Below, piece after piece: positions 51,971 through 60,407 of a stretch of DNA of 64,000 bases (positions within the stretch are counted from its first letter, which is position 1; every line of letters starts with the position of its first letter). The stretch covers positions 79,355-143,354 of the forward strand of contig JAHCGZ010000004.1 in assembly GCA_022117465.1 (NCBI GenBank), written 5' to 3'. This stretch comes from Candidatus Nitrosopumilus limneticus (GTDB lineage Archaea > Thermoproteota > Nitrososphaeria > Nitrososphaerales > Nitrosopumilaceae). A program made the translations under genes and the position numbers. The notes below the pieces were generated by a model, which did not search any database, had not been told where the DNA came from, and saw only the letters and a list, made by a program, of their open reading frames with translations.

Positions 51971-52020
51971 GATGAAAAAAGTCGTCAAGGATTATAAAAA
52001 CCATACAAGACTCTTTTGTT

Positions 52021-52105
52021 GCGGATGTCGCCCAGCCCGGTCAAAGGCGCTAGCTTGAGGGGTTAGTCTCTTAGGAGTTCGTGGGTTCAAATCCCATCAT
52101 CCGCA
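52021..52105 (+). tRNA. tRNA-Leu (anticodon GAG), 3' CCA encoded
   Basis: Class II tRNA of 85 bases. Acceptor GCGGATG (52021-52027) pairs with CATCCGC (52098-52104), discriminator A, encoded CCA at 52106-52108. The anticodon arm CTAGC-TTGAGGG-GTTAG gives GAG, and a long variable arm follows, as in all tRNA-Leu. T-arm GTGGG-TTCAAAT-CCCAT. Confidence 0.95.
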
Positions 52106-52119
52106 CCATTTTCCTAAAA

Positions 52120-52743
52120 TTATTTTTCTAGTTTTTTTAATGCTTTAATTAATTCTGTTCGTCTTTTTTCTTCTGTAATTGCAGATCTAACATCCTCTAC
52201 TAATATTCTATTTACATCAATTTTCCTTCTTGCTTCTTTTACAACTTTATCATATAATGAGAAAGTATATAGCTGAAGATATAGGGCTTCCATAATTTCA
52301 AAAAATCTTACTGCCTCCTCAATATTGCCTACTCTCATTTCATCAAAAACTCTTCTTTTCAATTCTCCTATACAATCTAATAATCCCAAAATATATGATT
52401 CGGGCATCACTGCTAATTTTTTATCTGATGGAATATTTTTTTTTTCAACAATTGCAATTAGACATGCTGCCTCAACAAATTCTTGTTCTGGTGTAATGAG
52501 GTAGTTTCTTAATTGTCCTGTTGCTTTTTTCTTGTATTTTTTTAGTAATGTGTCTGCCTGTTTTAAATTATTTTTTGCTATTGTTAATTCTCCTTTATGA
52601 ACTGCAATGATGGATTCACTACACAGAATAATAATTTCTCTAGTATTTTTTAGTAAAAATTCTCTTGAATCTTGAGTTGCTGACAAAGTTTTTGTAATTT
52701 TATCTAATGATAGTTTAACATTTTTTAAGGTCATGTTAGACAA
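52120..52743 (-). CDS. Translin-family protein
   Basis: A 207-residue all-helical protein. The core Tyr-Ile-Leu-Gly-Leu-Leu-Asp-Cys-Ile-Gly-Glu-Leu-Lys-Arg near residues 121-134 and Arg-Val-Gly-Asn-Ile-Glu-Glu-Ala near 142 are the translin/TRAX signature. Eukaryotic translin-TRAX cleaves RNA, with catalytic acids in TRAX; archaeal homologues also show RNase activity in some cases. It is a single gene with a short intergenic space to the divergent nnrE gene. Confidence 0.88.
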   Translation of the reverse strand: MSNMTLKNVKLSLDKITKTLSATQDSREFLLKNTREIIILCSESIIAVHKGELTIAKNNLKQADTLLKKYKKKATGQLRNYLITPEQEFVEAACLIAIVEKKNIPSDKKLAVMPESYILGLLDCIGELKRRVFDEMRVGNIEEAVRFFEIMEALYLQLYTFSLYDKVVKEARRKIDVNRILVEDVRSAITEEKRRTELIKALKKLEK

Positions 52744-52799
52744 TATTTGAAAACTAGGATAAAGCCGTTTGCCAAACTCTTATTTTGGTAATCATTTTC

Positions 52800-53456
52800 A
52801 TGATTAGTATGGAGATTACTGTCGATCAAATGTATCAAATTGAAAACAAAGGCCATGATATGGGTTTTTTAAAAAAATTTATGATGGAAAATGCTGGTGC
52901 TGCAGCAGTTAGGCGGTTACTAACAAAATTTGAAAATATATCTTCAAAAAATATTTTAATTTTTGTAGGTTTGGGAAATAATGGTGGTGATGGATTGGTG
53001 ATGGCTAGACATTTAGCTGGATATGGCTCAAAAGTTACAGTTATGCTTCTTGGAGATCCTCAAAAAATTAAAACTGAAGAAAGTAATTGGAATTGGTCAA
53101 TTTTACAAAAAATGCCTTCTGTAAAGTTGATGTCTGGAAATTCTTTGGATTTTAATTTCAAACCTGATATTATTATTGATGGCATTTTAGGTACTGGAAT
53201 TTCTGGTGAAATTCGTGAACCATATGCCTCTGCAATTAATTATATCAATTCAATTGATTGTTACAAATTTGCGGTGGATGTTCCTTCTGGATTAGATCCT
53301 CAAACTGGAAATACTGCAAATATTTTTACTAAATGTGATATGACTGTCACATTTCATAAAATGAAACAGGGTATTCCAAAAAGAAAGGATTTGACTGGTG
53401 AACTCTATGCAGAAAAAATCGGGATACCTGTTGAAGCTGAGGATGGAATTCTATGA
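52800..53456 (+). CDS. nnrE: NAD(P)H-hydrate epimerase (YjeF N-terminal domain)
   Basis: About 218 residues from ATG 52800 (ATG 52809 is also possible; the TTG further up is less likely). Gly-Leu-Gly-Asn-Asn-Gly-Gly-Asp-Gly-Leu near residue 56 and Val-Asp-Val-Pro-Ser-Gly-Leu-Asp near 158 are the YjeF_N motifs. It epimerises damaged NAD(P)H hydrate. Only the N-terminal domain is present; the dehydratase partner is not adjacent. It overlaps the MBL hydrolase gene by 4 bp. Confidence 0.9.
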   Translation: MISMEITVDQMYQIENKGHDMGFLKKFMMENAGAAAVRRLLTKFENISSKNILIFVGLGNNGGDGLVMARHLAGYGSKVTVMLLGDPQKIKTEESNWNWSILQKMPSVKLMSGNSLDFNFKPDIIIDGILGTGISGEIREPYASAINYINSIDCYKFAVDVPSGLDPQTGNTANIFTKCDMTVTFHKMKQGIPKRKDLTGELYAEKIGIPVEAEDGIL

Positions 53457-54061
53457 TTGTACATCAAATACCCGTTGGTCCAATGCAAAATTTTTCTTAC
53501 ATTGTAGTCGATAAAGATACTAATCAATCTATAATTATTGATCCTTCATGGAATCTAATGGAATTAGAATTAATAATTAAAAATAATAATTTAAAAATAA
53601 AATACATTGTAAACACACATTATCATGATGATCATACACGTGGAAATCAAGAAATGGTTGAATCTACAAAAGCTCCCATTATCCAGCATGAGTTTTCAAC
53701 ATTGAAAAATGATATTACTGTAAAAGATGGTGATTTTATTGAATTTGGTAATTCAAAATTAAAAGTTATTCATACACCTGGACATTCTAATGATAGTATC
53801 TGTTTGGTAGGTGATGGAAATATTTTTTCAGGCGATACATTATTTGTTGGTAATTGTGGAAGGATTGATTTACCTGGAGGTAGCGCATCTAAACTATATC
53901 ATAGTATTTTTGATGTACTTTACACTTTAGATGATGATTTAGTATTGTATTCTGGTCATAACTATGGTCAAACTGTAGTATCGACTCTAGGAAAAGAAAA
54001 AATCACCAATATGATAATGCAAAAACGAACTGAACAGCAGTTTTTAGATATGATGAATTAG
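53453..54061 (+). CDS. Metallo-beta-lactamase-fold hydrolase (glyoxalase II-like)
   Basis: A 202-residue protein. Zinc ligands: Thr-His-Tyr-His-Asp-Asp-His near residue 56-62, His in His-Thr-Pro-Gly-His near 107-111, Asp in Ser-Gly-Asp-Thr-Leu-Phe near 130 and His in Ser-Gly-His-Asn-Tyr-Gly near 170. This matches hydroxyacylglutathione-hydrolase-like or persulfide dioxygenase-like MBL proteins, but archaea of this group lack glutathione, so the substrate is unknown. It is coupled to nnrE and the CobT-like gene. Confidence 0.88.
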   Translation: MIVHQIPVGPMQNFSYIVVDKDTNQSIIIDPSWNLMELELIIKNNNLKIKYIVNTHYHDDHTRGNQEMVESTKAPIIQHEFSTLKNDITVKDGDFIEFGNSKLKVIHTPGHSNDSICLVGDGNIFSGDTLFVGNCGRIDLPGGSASKLYHSIFDVLYTLDDDLVLYSGHNYGQTVVSTLGKEKITNMIMQKRTEQQFLDMMN

Positions 54062-55134
54062 TGATATCTTTGGAACAATTTGAATTATTTGGTAATGTAA
54101 AAAAGGCTCAAAATTATCTTGAATCTGTAAAATCTGGAAGATTTCTTTTTTCTTTTGTAATATCTTATACTGAAACTTGTGAAATTCCTGGAATTACTAT
54201 TGCAGGTGCTGATATCAACTCTATGAAATATACTCCACCAGCTGATGCAGAATATCTTCACTATGGATATTGTAAAACAATTGATGGTATTCCAATGACC
54301 CCTGATGGAAAACCCACTCCAGCTCTATTAACTAAAACTGCTTTAGAATCTGCAAGTATTTCTCATTTAACAATTAATGCTGGAAGTAAAATTACTCCAC
54401 AATTACCTTTTATTGAAACCGGTTTATCTTTTGGAAAAAATATTTCTATTGAATCTGCAATGACTGATTCACAAGTTTTTTCTGCCGTTGAATTTGGTAG
54501 AATTGTTGGAAGAAATATGGCTTCACTAACTGATTGTTTAGTAATTGGTGAAAGTATTCCTGCTGGGACAACAACTGCTTTAGCTGTATTACGAGCTTTT
54601 GATTATGATGCGAAAGTTAGTTCTAGTATTCCTATAAATCCTATAAAACTAAAAAATGAAGTTGTTGATTCTGCACTTCAACGAATTGATTCTGATCATC
54701 CGTATAGCATACTTGCAAAAGTTGGTGATCCTATGATTGCTTTTGTTGCAGGGATGCTAAGTTCAGCATCATCTTTTTCTAAAATAATGTTGGCTGGTGG
54801 AACTCAAATGGCTGCTGTATTGGCATTTGCATCTAAAATTGGATTTAATGAAGAAAATACTGCAATTGGAACTACCTCATACATTACAAATGATCAAAAC
54901 GCCAATTTCGTAAATCTTATTGAACAGATTGTAGACATACCTATAATTTCTGTAAACCCTGGATTACATGATTCAAAATATCCTGGATTAAAGGCATTTT
55001 CTCAAGGATTTGGAAAAGAAGGTGCAGGTGCGGGAGGTACTATTATTTCATCTATGGTTAAAACTGGTAATGATTCTGCAAAATTTTTGAATCTTGCAGA
55101 ACAAGAATATGATAGATTATCTACTTTACAGTAA
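54061..55134 (+). CDS. cobT: Archaeal CobT-like nucleotide phosphoribosyltransferase (UPF0284)
   Basis: A 357-residue protein starting at GTG 54061, sharing one base with the upstream stop. The motifs Ala-Gly-Gly-Thr-Gln-Met-Ala-Ala-Val near residue 240 and Glu-Ser-Ile-Pro-Ala-Gly-Thr-Thr-Thr-Ala near 162 match the UPF0284/CobT family (nicotinate-nucleotide dimethylbenzimidazole phosphoribosyltransferase type). It would activate the lower ligand base in cobamide synthesis, a pathway these archaea have. The bacterial catalytic Glu is not clearly seen. Other cob genes are not in this window. The 3' end overlaps glmS by 14 bp (convergent). Confidence 0.78.
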   Translation: MISLEQFELFGNVKKAQNYLESVKSGRFLFSFVISYTETCEIPGITIAGADINSMKYTPPADAEYLHYGYCKTIDGIPMTPDGKPTPALLTKTALESASISHLTINAGSKITPQLPFIETGLSFGKNISIESAMTDSQVFSAVEFGRIVGRNMASLTDCLVIGESIPAGTTTALAVLRAFDYDAKVSSSIPINPIKLKNEVVDSALQRIDSDHPYSILAKVGDPMIAFVAGMLSSASSFSKIMLAGGTQMAAVLAFASKIGFNEENTAIGTTSYITNDQNANFVNLIEQIVDIPIISVNPGLHDSKYPGLKAFSQGFGKEGAGAGGTIISSMVKTGNDSAKFLNLAEQEYDRLSTLQ

Positions 55135-56878
55135 CTGATTTTGCTAAATTTCTAGGATAATCCGGATCTGTATCTTTTTCAAGTGCAGAATAATATGCTA
55201 GTAATTGTATTGGAATAATTTCTGAAATTGGATATAATATTTGATTAATTTTTGGAATTTCTATCCAATAATCATAAACATCACTTTCAATATCTGATAC
55301 TCCAATTATTTTTGCTCCACGGGCTTTAATTTCTCGTGCACTTGTTATGGTATCAGTATATGTTGAATCATTTGGATTGATAATAATTACAAAAGTATCT
55401 GTATCCATTAATGCAAGCGGACCATGTTTCAACTCTCCTCCTGGAATTCCTTCTGCATGAATGTATGTTAATTCTTTTAATTTTAATGCTGATTCTATTG
55501 CAATTGGATAATTAATCCCTCTTCCCAAAATGTAGATGTCTGAAATATTCTTCAATTCTTTTGCAATTTTTTTAATTTTAATTGGACTTTCTATCATTTT
55601 TGAAATCGATTGTGAAAATTGTTCAAAATCAATAGTAATAGTTTCATTTAATTTTTGTATAATTTTATACAATATTATTAATTGTGCAGTAAAGCTTTTT
55701 GTTGCAGCAACTCCTATTTCTGGTCCGCAATTCATTCCTAATACAATATCTGATTTACGTGTAAGTGATGATGTTAATGAATTAACAATAGAAATAATTT
55801 TACAATTTAATTTTTTTGCAATTCGTACTGCTTCTAAAACATCTGCACTTTCACCACTTTGAGAAATTGCAATAAATACTGAATTTTCTTCAATAGTGTC
55901 TGGTGCAAATTGTAACTCACTTGCTATGATTGGCTCTGATTTGATTTTAACATATTTTGATAAAATTTGCTTTGCAATAAGTGCAGAATTGTAACTAGTT
56001 CCACTACCTGTAATGTAGATATTTTTTGCATTTTTAATATATTCTACTGCTTTTTCTATTCCTTCTACTAATATTTCTCCTGATTTAAATATCACATCCG
56101 GTTGTTCATAAATTTCTTTTAATGTAAAATGTGCATAATCACCTTTGTATGCATCCCCAAATTCTTTTGAAACTTTTGTAATCTCATATTTGATCTCTTT
56201 GCCATTAAAATCTAAAATTTCAAATTCTTTATTATTTAAAATAATCACACTTTGACTTTCCATGTATATTGCATTATCTGTATATTCAATGAATCCTAAA
56301 ACATCACTTGATAAGAAAACATTATCTTCTCCAACTCCAACAATTAGCGGTTCATGAAATCTAGCTGCTGCAAGTTGACCATTTTCAAACATTGCAACAA
56401 ATGCATAATGACCTCTAATCTCTGAAACTGTTTTCATAATTGTCTTTTTTACATCTTTTGTAATTTCATAATTTTTTTGAAGTAGATTTGCAATTATTTC
56501 ACTATCTGTTTCACTTTTGAAATTATACCCGTCATCTTCTAATTGTTTTTTTAGTTCTTCAAAATTTTCCACTATTCCATTGTGCACAATTGCAATCTTT
56601 CCAGAATTACTTGGATGTGGGTGGGCATTAGATTCTGTAACTTTTCCATGTGTTGCCCATCTTGTATGACCTATTCCTATTTTACCTGGTAAACTATCTA
56701 GTTGAATTTTTGAATTTACTTCATTCACTTTACCAACTCCTTTTTTTAATTCAATTTTATTATCTGATTCTGTTGCTACTCCTACACTATCATATCCCCG
56801 ATACTCCATTCGCTTTAATCCTTTTACAATAATTGGAGATGCATTTTCATTTCCTATGTAGCCAATAATTGAACACAT
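55121..56878 (-). CDS. glmS: Glutamine--fructose-6-phosphate aminotransferase
   Basis: A 585-residue protein. The N-terminal Ntn glutaminase domain starts Met-Cys-Ser-Ile-Ile-Gly-Tyr, with the nucleophile Cys2 and Arg-Trp-Ala-Thr-His-Gly near residue 73. Two SIS sugar isomerase domains follow, with Gly-Ser-Gly-Thr-Ser near 292 and Ser-Gln-Ser-Gly-Glu-Ser near 336. C-terminal Ala-Lys-Ser-Val-Thr-Val matches the family (x-K-S-V-T-V-E). It makes glucosamine-6-phosphate for N-glycans and UDP-GlcNAc. Confidence 0.96.
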   Translation of the reverse strand: MCSIIGYIGNENASPIIVKGLKRMEYRGYDSVGVATESDNKIELKKGVGKVNEVNSKIQLDSLPGKIGIGHTRWATHGKVTESNAHPHPSNSGKIAIVHNGIVENFEELKKQLEDDGYNFKSETDSEIIANLLQKNYEITKDVKKTIMKTVSEIRGHYAFVAMFENGQLAAARFHEPLIVGVGEDNVFLSSDVLGFIEYTDNAIYMESQSVIILNNKEFEILDFNGKEIKYEITKVSKEFGDAYKGDYAHFTLKEIYEQPDVIFKSGEILVEGIEKAVEYIKNAKNIYITGSGTSYNSALIAKQILSKYVKIKSEPIIASELQFAPDTIEENSVFIAISQSGESADVLEAVRIAKKLNCKIISIVNSLTSSLTRKSDIVLGMNCGPEIGVAATKSFTAQLIILYKIIQKLNETITIDFEQFSQSISKMIESPIKIKKIAKELKNISDIYILGRGINYPIAIESALKLKELTYIHAEGIPGGELKHGPLALMDTDTFVIIINPNDSTYTDTITSAREIKARGAKIIGVSDIESDVYDYWIEIPKINQILYPISEIIPIQLLAYYSALEKDTDPDYPRNLAKSVTVK

Positions 56879-56921
56879 TGTTATTTTACTTGATAATTAG
56901 GGGTATTTACTGATAATGATA

Positions 56922-57497
56922 CTAAGATAAGTCTGCAGCCGGTTTGTCTTCTTTTACTTCTTCAGTATCTGCTTTAACTTTAGATAATTTTGCTTTGGTT
57001 TTTTCTAAGATTTCAGGAATTTTTGATTTAGGACTAAAATGTACACTATTTTCTTCTGCTACTGTAACTGTGTATGATGGAATGTCGACTTTTCTATCTC
57101 CAATCATTATGTGACCATGAATTACTGCTTGTCTTGCTTGATATGGTGTTTTAAATCCTAATTTATTTGAAACAATAGTTTGTAATCTTCTTGCAAGTAA
57201 ATCAGTTGGTTTTAAATTAAGTACGTCATCTAATGTTGCATTACTTGCTATTAGACCAATTCTTACAAGTGATTTTAATAATATTGGTTCTTTTTTATCT
57301 CTAACTTTTCCTGTTAATGCTAATAATGATCTTGCTTGTTGTCTTACACGAGATAATTCTGTGTGGGCTTTCCATAATTCTCTTTTAGTTCTTAATCCAA
57401 ACGTACCAAGAGTTTGTAATTCATCCATTTTTAATTCATAATTAAGTGGTCGTTTTGGTTTTCGCCAAACTTTACGTGGATATTTTGGATCTCCCAT
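56922..57497 (-). CDS. rps4: Ribosomal protein uS4
   Basis: A 191-residue protein. The S4 RNA-binding segment Ala-Arg-Gln-Ala-Val-Ile-His-Gly-His-Ile near residue 125 and Arg-Arg-Leu-Gln-Thr near 104 are typical. The last 40 residues are charged and lineage-specific. It starts 9 bp after the uS13 stop and is co-transcribed with it, as in the conserved archaeal S13-S4-S11 cluster; S11 is not present here. Confidence 0.95.
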   Translation of the reverse strand: MGDPKYPRKVWRKPKRPLNYELKMDELQTLGTFGLRTKRELWKAHTELSRVRQQARSLLALTGKVRDKKEPILLKSLVRIGLIASNATLDDVLNLKPTDLLARRLQTIVSNKLGFKTPYQARQAVIHGHIMIGDRKVDIPSYTVTVAEENSVHFSPKSKIPEILEKTKAKLSKVKADTEEVKEDKPAADLS

Positions 57498-57506
57498 TCA
57501 AAACAC

Positions 57507-58049
57507 CTATTTTTTTTTCTCCGCTGCTGCTGGTGCTGCTGCTGCTGGTGCTGCTGCTGGTGCTGCTGCACCTGAACTTGATTTTTTTACAGGGGCTACC
57601 ATTCCAGCTTTTGCAACTCCTACTGCTCCACCTCTTCTACCAGATGTTCTAGTTCTTTGTCCTCTAACTTTAAGACCACTTAGATGACGATAACCTCTCC
57701 AACTGACAGTAACTCTTTCTCGTTCAATATCATTTCTTAATGTAAATGGAATATCTGATGTTATCAAATGTAAATTTTTTCCAGTTTCAATATCTCTTTG
57801 TCTGTTAATAAACCATAATGGAAATTTTCCTTCAATTGGATTTAAAATTAATTTCTCAATTGCCTGAACATTTGCATCTGTAAGATGACCAATGTTAGAG
57901 TTTGAATTAATCTTTAAAGTTGCTGCAATCGAATTTGCAAAATTATATCCTATACCTTTGATTTGAGTTAATCCTACGATAAGTTTTCTCTCTCCTGGAA
58001 TGTCGTTTCCTACGATTCTTACAATGTATCTAAATTCTTGGCTACTCAA
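57507..58049 (-). CDS. rps13: Ribosomal protein uS13 with Ala-rich tail
   Basis: A 180-residue protein starting at TTG 58049, with a TTTTTATC box about 30 bp upstream. Core: Arg-Gly-Gln-Arg-Thr-Arg-Thr near residue 133 (decoding-site tail) and Gly-Ile-Gly-Tyr-Asn-Phe-Ala near residue 31. After the conserved end comes a 25-residue Ala/Pro tail ending in Glu-Lys-Lys-Lys, encoded by near-repetitive GCAGCAGC-type DNA at 57515-57570. Such tails also occur in archaeal stalk proteins; here it is an unusual add-on. Confidence 0.94.
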   Translation of the reverse strand: MSSQEFRYIVRIVGNDIPGERKLIVGLTQIKGIGYNFANSIAATLKINSNSNIGHLTDANVQAIEKLILNPIEGKFPLWFINRQRDIETGKNLHLITSDIPFTLRNDIERERVTVSWRGYRHLSGLKVRGQRTRTSGRRGGAVGVAKAGMVAPVKKSSSGAAAPAAAPAAAAPAAAEKKK

Positions 58050-58175
58050 GTATTCAAAAATTCTAGGAAACCCCGATAAAAACCATTGCTAGGCACCAAT
58101 TTTTTTGGACTGCTGATGCAGTTTTTGAGAGATCAGAACTAACATATGCTTAATTTTGTACTTTTTTGGTTGATT

Positions 58176-58328
58176 TTATCTAAAGTCTTCATCCTTTGTC
58201 CAATCGTTTCCTTGAACATTCCACTGGTTACATCTGCAGCATTTTTTCACTCCTCTTTGTATGTCTATATCTATACAAAAACAATGTACGCCTTTACCTG
58301 ATGGATCTTTACTACAGAGTTTTTGCAT
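58176..58328 (-). CDS. Cys-rich mini-protein (zinc-binding-like)
   Basis: A 50-residue open frame from ATG 58328 to TAA 58176. Cys at residues 5, 16, 18, 30, 31 and 33 and His15 form C-x-C and C-C-x-C clusters able to bind a metal. The C-terminal part Asn-Gln-Trp-Asn-Val-Gln-Gly-Asn-Asp-Trp is polar and aromatic. It lies in the 360-bp gap between uS13 and the wHTH gene and overlaps an implausible open frame on the other strand. An AT-rich element (AATAAAAC) about 20 bp upstream could be its promoter. Length, composition and metal-site pattern suggest a real gene, but there is no family I can name. Confidence 0.55.
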   Translation of the reverse strand: MQKLCSKDPSGKGVHCFCIDIDIQRGVKKCCRCNQWNVQGNDWTKDEDFR

Positions 58329-58413
58329 GTATTAGAGCAGTTTTATTTCTTAATTATTCTATTGTCTTGAATTATTCAAAAAGTTATTACTTTCTAATTT
58401 ATTGCATTTAGAT

Positions 58414-58725
58414 ATGACTAAATCCTTTGATAGAGAGAAAGTTATTGATTGTATGTTTGATCCTATAACATCAGAGATATTGGCAGAATTAGAAGATGGA
58501 AAAAAAGAATGCTCTTTTTTATCTAAACAATTTTCTATGTCTGAATCCGATCTTTTGAAAAGACTTAGTTATTTGATAGAATGTGAATTTCTAATTAAAA
58601 CAATTGAGAATGATCAATGTTCTATATCTGCAAATACTGAAAAACTTGGTTCCTTACTTGAAGATAGTGATGCTTTTGATGGTGCAATAAACGGTTTAGA
58701 AAAAATGGATAGTTATCTAAACTGA
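58414..58725 (+). CDS. Small winged-helix transcription regulator candidate
   Basis: A 103-residue protein, ATG 58414 preferred over an in-frame TTG at 58402. Residues about 8-70 read as an ArsR/MarR-like winged helix: Pro-Ile-Thr-Ser-Glu-Ile-Leu-Ala-Glu-Leu, then a helix-turn-helix (Ser-Phe-Leu-Ser-Lys-Gln-Phe-Ser-Met-Ser-Glu-Ser-Asp-Leu-Leu-Lys-Arg-Leu) and a short wing. C14, C33, C58 and C69 could sense metal or redox. It is close to genes for a multicopper oxidase and metal transporters, so metal-responsive control of these is possible (inference). Overlaps the convergent membrane protein gene by 9 bp. Confidence 0.65.
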   Translation: MTKSFDREKVIDCMFDPITSEILAELEDGKKECSFLSKQFSMSESDLLKRLSYLIECEFLIKTIENDQCSISANTEKLGSLLEDSDAFDGAINGLEKMDSYLN

Positions 58726-59223
58726 TTTTCTTTTATTTCTAATTTCATATATTGCCAATATTACTAATCCTCCCATTCCTATAATTATACAGAATGAAGA
58801 AATAGTTGAAATAATCAATTTTTTATTTCCATCTGGTAGTGGACCAATTGCACCAGCTACATAACTTTCTTTATCATCTGAACTTTTAATAATTAATTCA
58901 TAATTTCCAGAATCAAATACTTTGAATTCTTGTTCTATAGTATCCTCATTAATTTTTTCTGAAATTATTTCAATACCTAAAGGATCTAAAATTTTTGCAG
59001 AAAATGTATTTTCTTTAAACTCCATTACTTGTACTGCAAAAATTCCAACAGGCGTCTCATTTTTGTCTAAATTAACTGATATTGAAACTATTTGTTCTGA
59101 ATTCACTTTTCCGTTTCCTTGACTAATTCCTTCTAACGTAACTTGATTTTCAACTACAGATGTACCAATACCTACAACTATCAATAATCCAAAAATTACT
59201 ATTATCAATCCTGTTTTTTGCAC
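58717..59223 (-). CDS. Hypothetical membrane protein with extracellular beta domain
   Basis: A 168-residue protein starting at GTG 59223. One hydrophobic segment at residues 5-22 (signal or anchor) and one at about 136-158, with a beta-rich outer part between. The tail Arg-Asn-Lys-Arg-Lys is basic and cytosolic. A TTTAAAATA box lies about 27 bp upstream. It is divergent from the multicopper oxidase and shares its promoter region. I do not recognise it; it resembles small archaeal surface proteins of beta-sandwich type. Confidence 0.68.
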   Translation of the reverse strand: MQKTGLIIVIFGLLIVVGIGTSVVENQVTLEGISQGNGKVNSEQIVSISVNLDKNETPVGIFAVQVMEFKENTFSAKILDPLGIEIISEKINEDTIEQEFKVFDSGNYELIIKSSDDKESYVAGAIGPLPDGNKKLIISTISSFCIIIGMGGLVILAIYEIRNKRKSV

Positions 59224-59319
59224 ATGGTTTGTTTTATTTTCTTTATTTTAAACCTAATTTTTGATTTTAAATTTTATATAAAAAATTAGACTGGGGTAAA
59301 AAAGTTAGCTTAGGGTAAA

Positions 59320-59327
59320 TTTAAATA
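59320..59327 (+). promoter_or_regulatory. TATA box of the multicopper oxidase-ZIP operon
   Basis: TTTAAATA about 28 bp upstream of the ATG at 59352. A pair of similar sequences, TGGGGTAAA (59292-59300) and TAGGGTAAAT (59311-59320), lies just before it and could be regulator sites, though this is speculative. Confidence 0.6.
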
Positions 59328-59351
59328 CAGAAATTCCCTTTTTTTAAAAGT

Positions 59352-60407
59352 ATGAAAGTCACACATTCCATTCTTATGATCCTATTACTTTCAATAACGA
59401 TTGGAGTTTCAGCTATTGTAGCATTTCCAAATTTTTCTGAAGCTGAGTCTGAACTGAAGACATTTGTTACTCACTCAGGAAAAGTCATTAGAACAACTGG
59501 AGAAGTTATTGATCCACTTTACGCAGTATCTAGTGTAGAATTTGATCCTATGGTATATTTACGTGAATTCAATTATGGAAATGTTTCAAAATTATCTGAT
59601 GGAACAACTGTTAGAGAATACACAATTATTGCTGAGGATGATAAAGTAATGGAAGTTTCACCTGGAGTTTTTTATAATGTTTGGACTTACAATGGAACAG
59701 TACCTGGACCTACAATTAGAGCTACTGAAGGGGATTTACTTAAAATTAATTTTATCAATAATGGTTCAAAAGAACATACTATCCATTTTCATGGAATTCA
59801 TCCAGCTGAAATGGATGGAGTTTTTGAAGCGATAGGTCCTAGTGGCGGAAAATTTGTGTACGAGTTTACAGCTGGACCAGTTGGAGTTCATCCTTATCAT
59901 TGCCATGTTATGCCACTTGAAGAACACATAATTCATGGTCTTTATGGTGTTTTCATAGTTGATCCTAAAGAAGGACGTGAACCAGCTGATGAAATGGTGA
60001 TGGTCTTAAACGGATTCGATACTGACTTTGATACTGAAAATAATTTTTATGCTGCAAATACAATACCATTTTACTATCAACATCATCCAATTCAAATTAA
60101 TTCCAATGAATTAATTCGAGTTTATGTTGTCAATATGGTCGAATTTGATCCAATAAACAACTTTCATCTTCATGGTAATTTATACAACTATTATCCAACA
60201 GGTACTGATTTGGTACCTTCTTTTTACACTGACATGATTACTTTATCTCAAACTGAGCGTGGAATTATGGAATTTGAGTATACGTATCCTGGAAACTATC
60301 TTTTCCATGCACATAAAGTGGAATTTTCCGAAAAAGGTTGGGTTGGAATATTTCTTGTAAATGATAATTCTGAATCTAATGAAAGTGGTAAGGATTATGA
60401 TAGTTAG
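59352..60407 (+). CDS. Two-domain multicopper oxidase (exported)
   Basis: A 351-residue protein with an N-terminal hydrophobic segment (residues 7-25) as signal or anchor, then two cupredoxin domains. Copper ligands in order: His145-Phe-His147-Gly, His180 and His183-Cys184-His185 with Met187 and His192/His195, His272-Leu-His274-Gly, and His319-Ala-His321. Cys184 marks a type 1 site in domain 1; the HxH pairs suit the type 2/3 copper at trimer interfaces. The nearest families are two-domain laccase-like and NirK-like oxidases. Ammonia oxidisers carry several; this one could act in nitrite/NO chemistry or copper/iron oxidation. It overlaps the ZIP gene by 11 bp. Confidence 0.88.
   Translation: MKVTHSILMILLLSITIGVSAIVAFPNFSEAESELKTFVTHSGKVIRTTGEVIDPLYAVSSVEFDPMVYLREFNYGNVSKLSDGTTVREYTIIAEDDKVMEVSPGVFYNVWTYNGTVPGPTIRATEGDLLKINFINNGSKEHTIHFHGIHPAEMDGVFEAIGPSGGKFVYEFTAGPVGVHPYHCHVMPLEEHIIHGLYGVFIVDPKEGREPADEMVMVLNGFDTDFDTENNFYAANTIPFYYQHHPIQINSNELIRVYVVNMVEFDPINNFHLHGNLYNYYPTGTDLVPSFYTDMITLSQTERGIMEFEYTYPGNYLFHAHKVEFSEKGWVGIFLVNDNSESNESGKDYDS

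Noticed and set aside
58090-58140. Possible C/D-box RNA (CTGATGC followed by TCAGA)
   Set aside because: Box C is off consensus, there is no D box at proper distance on either strand, and no terminal stem forms.
58196-58411. 71-codon open frame on the plus strand before the wHTH gene
   Set aside because: Tyr/Phe/Leu/Cys composition typical of a shadow frame. It overlaps the more convincing Cys-rich frame on the minus strand and has no promoter of its own.
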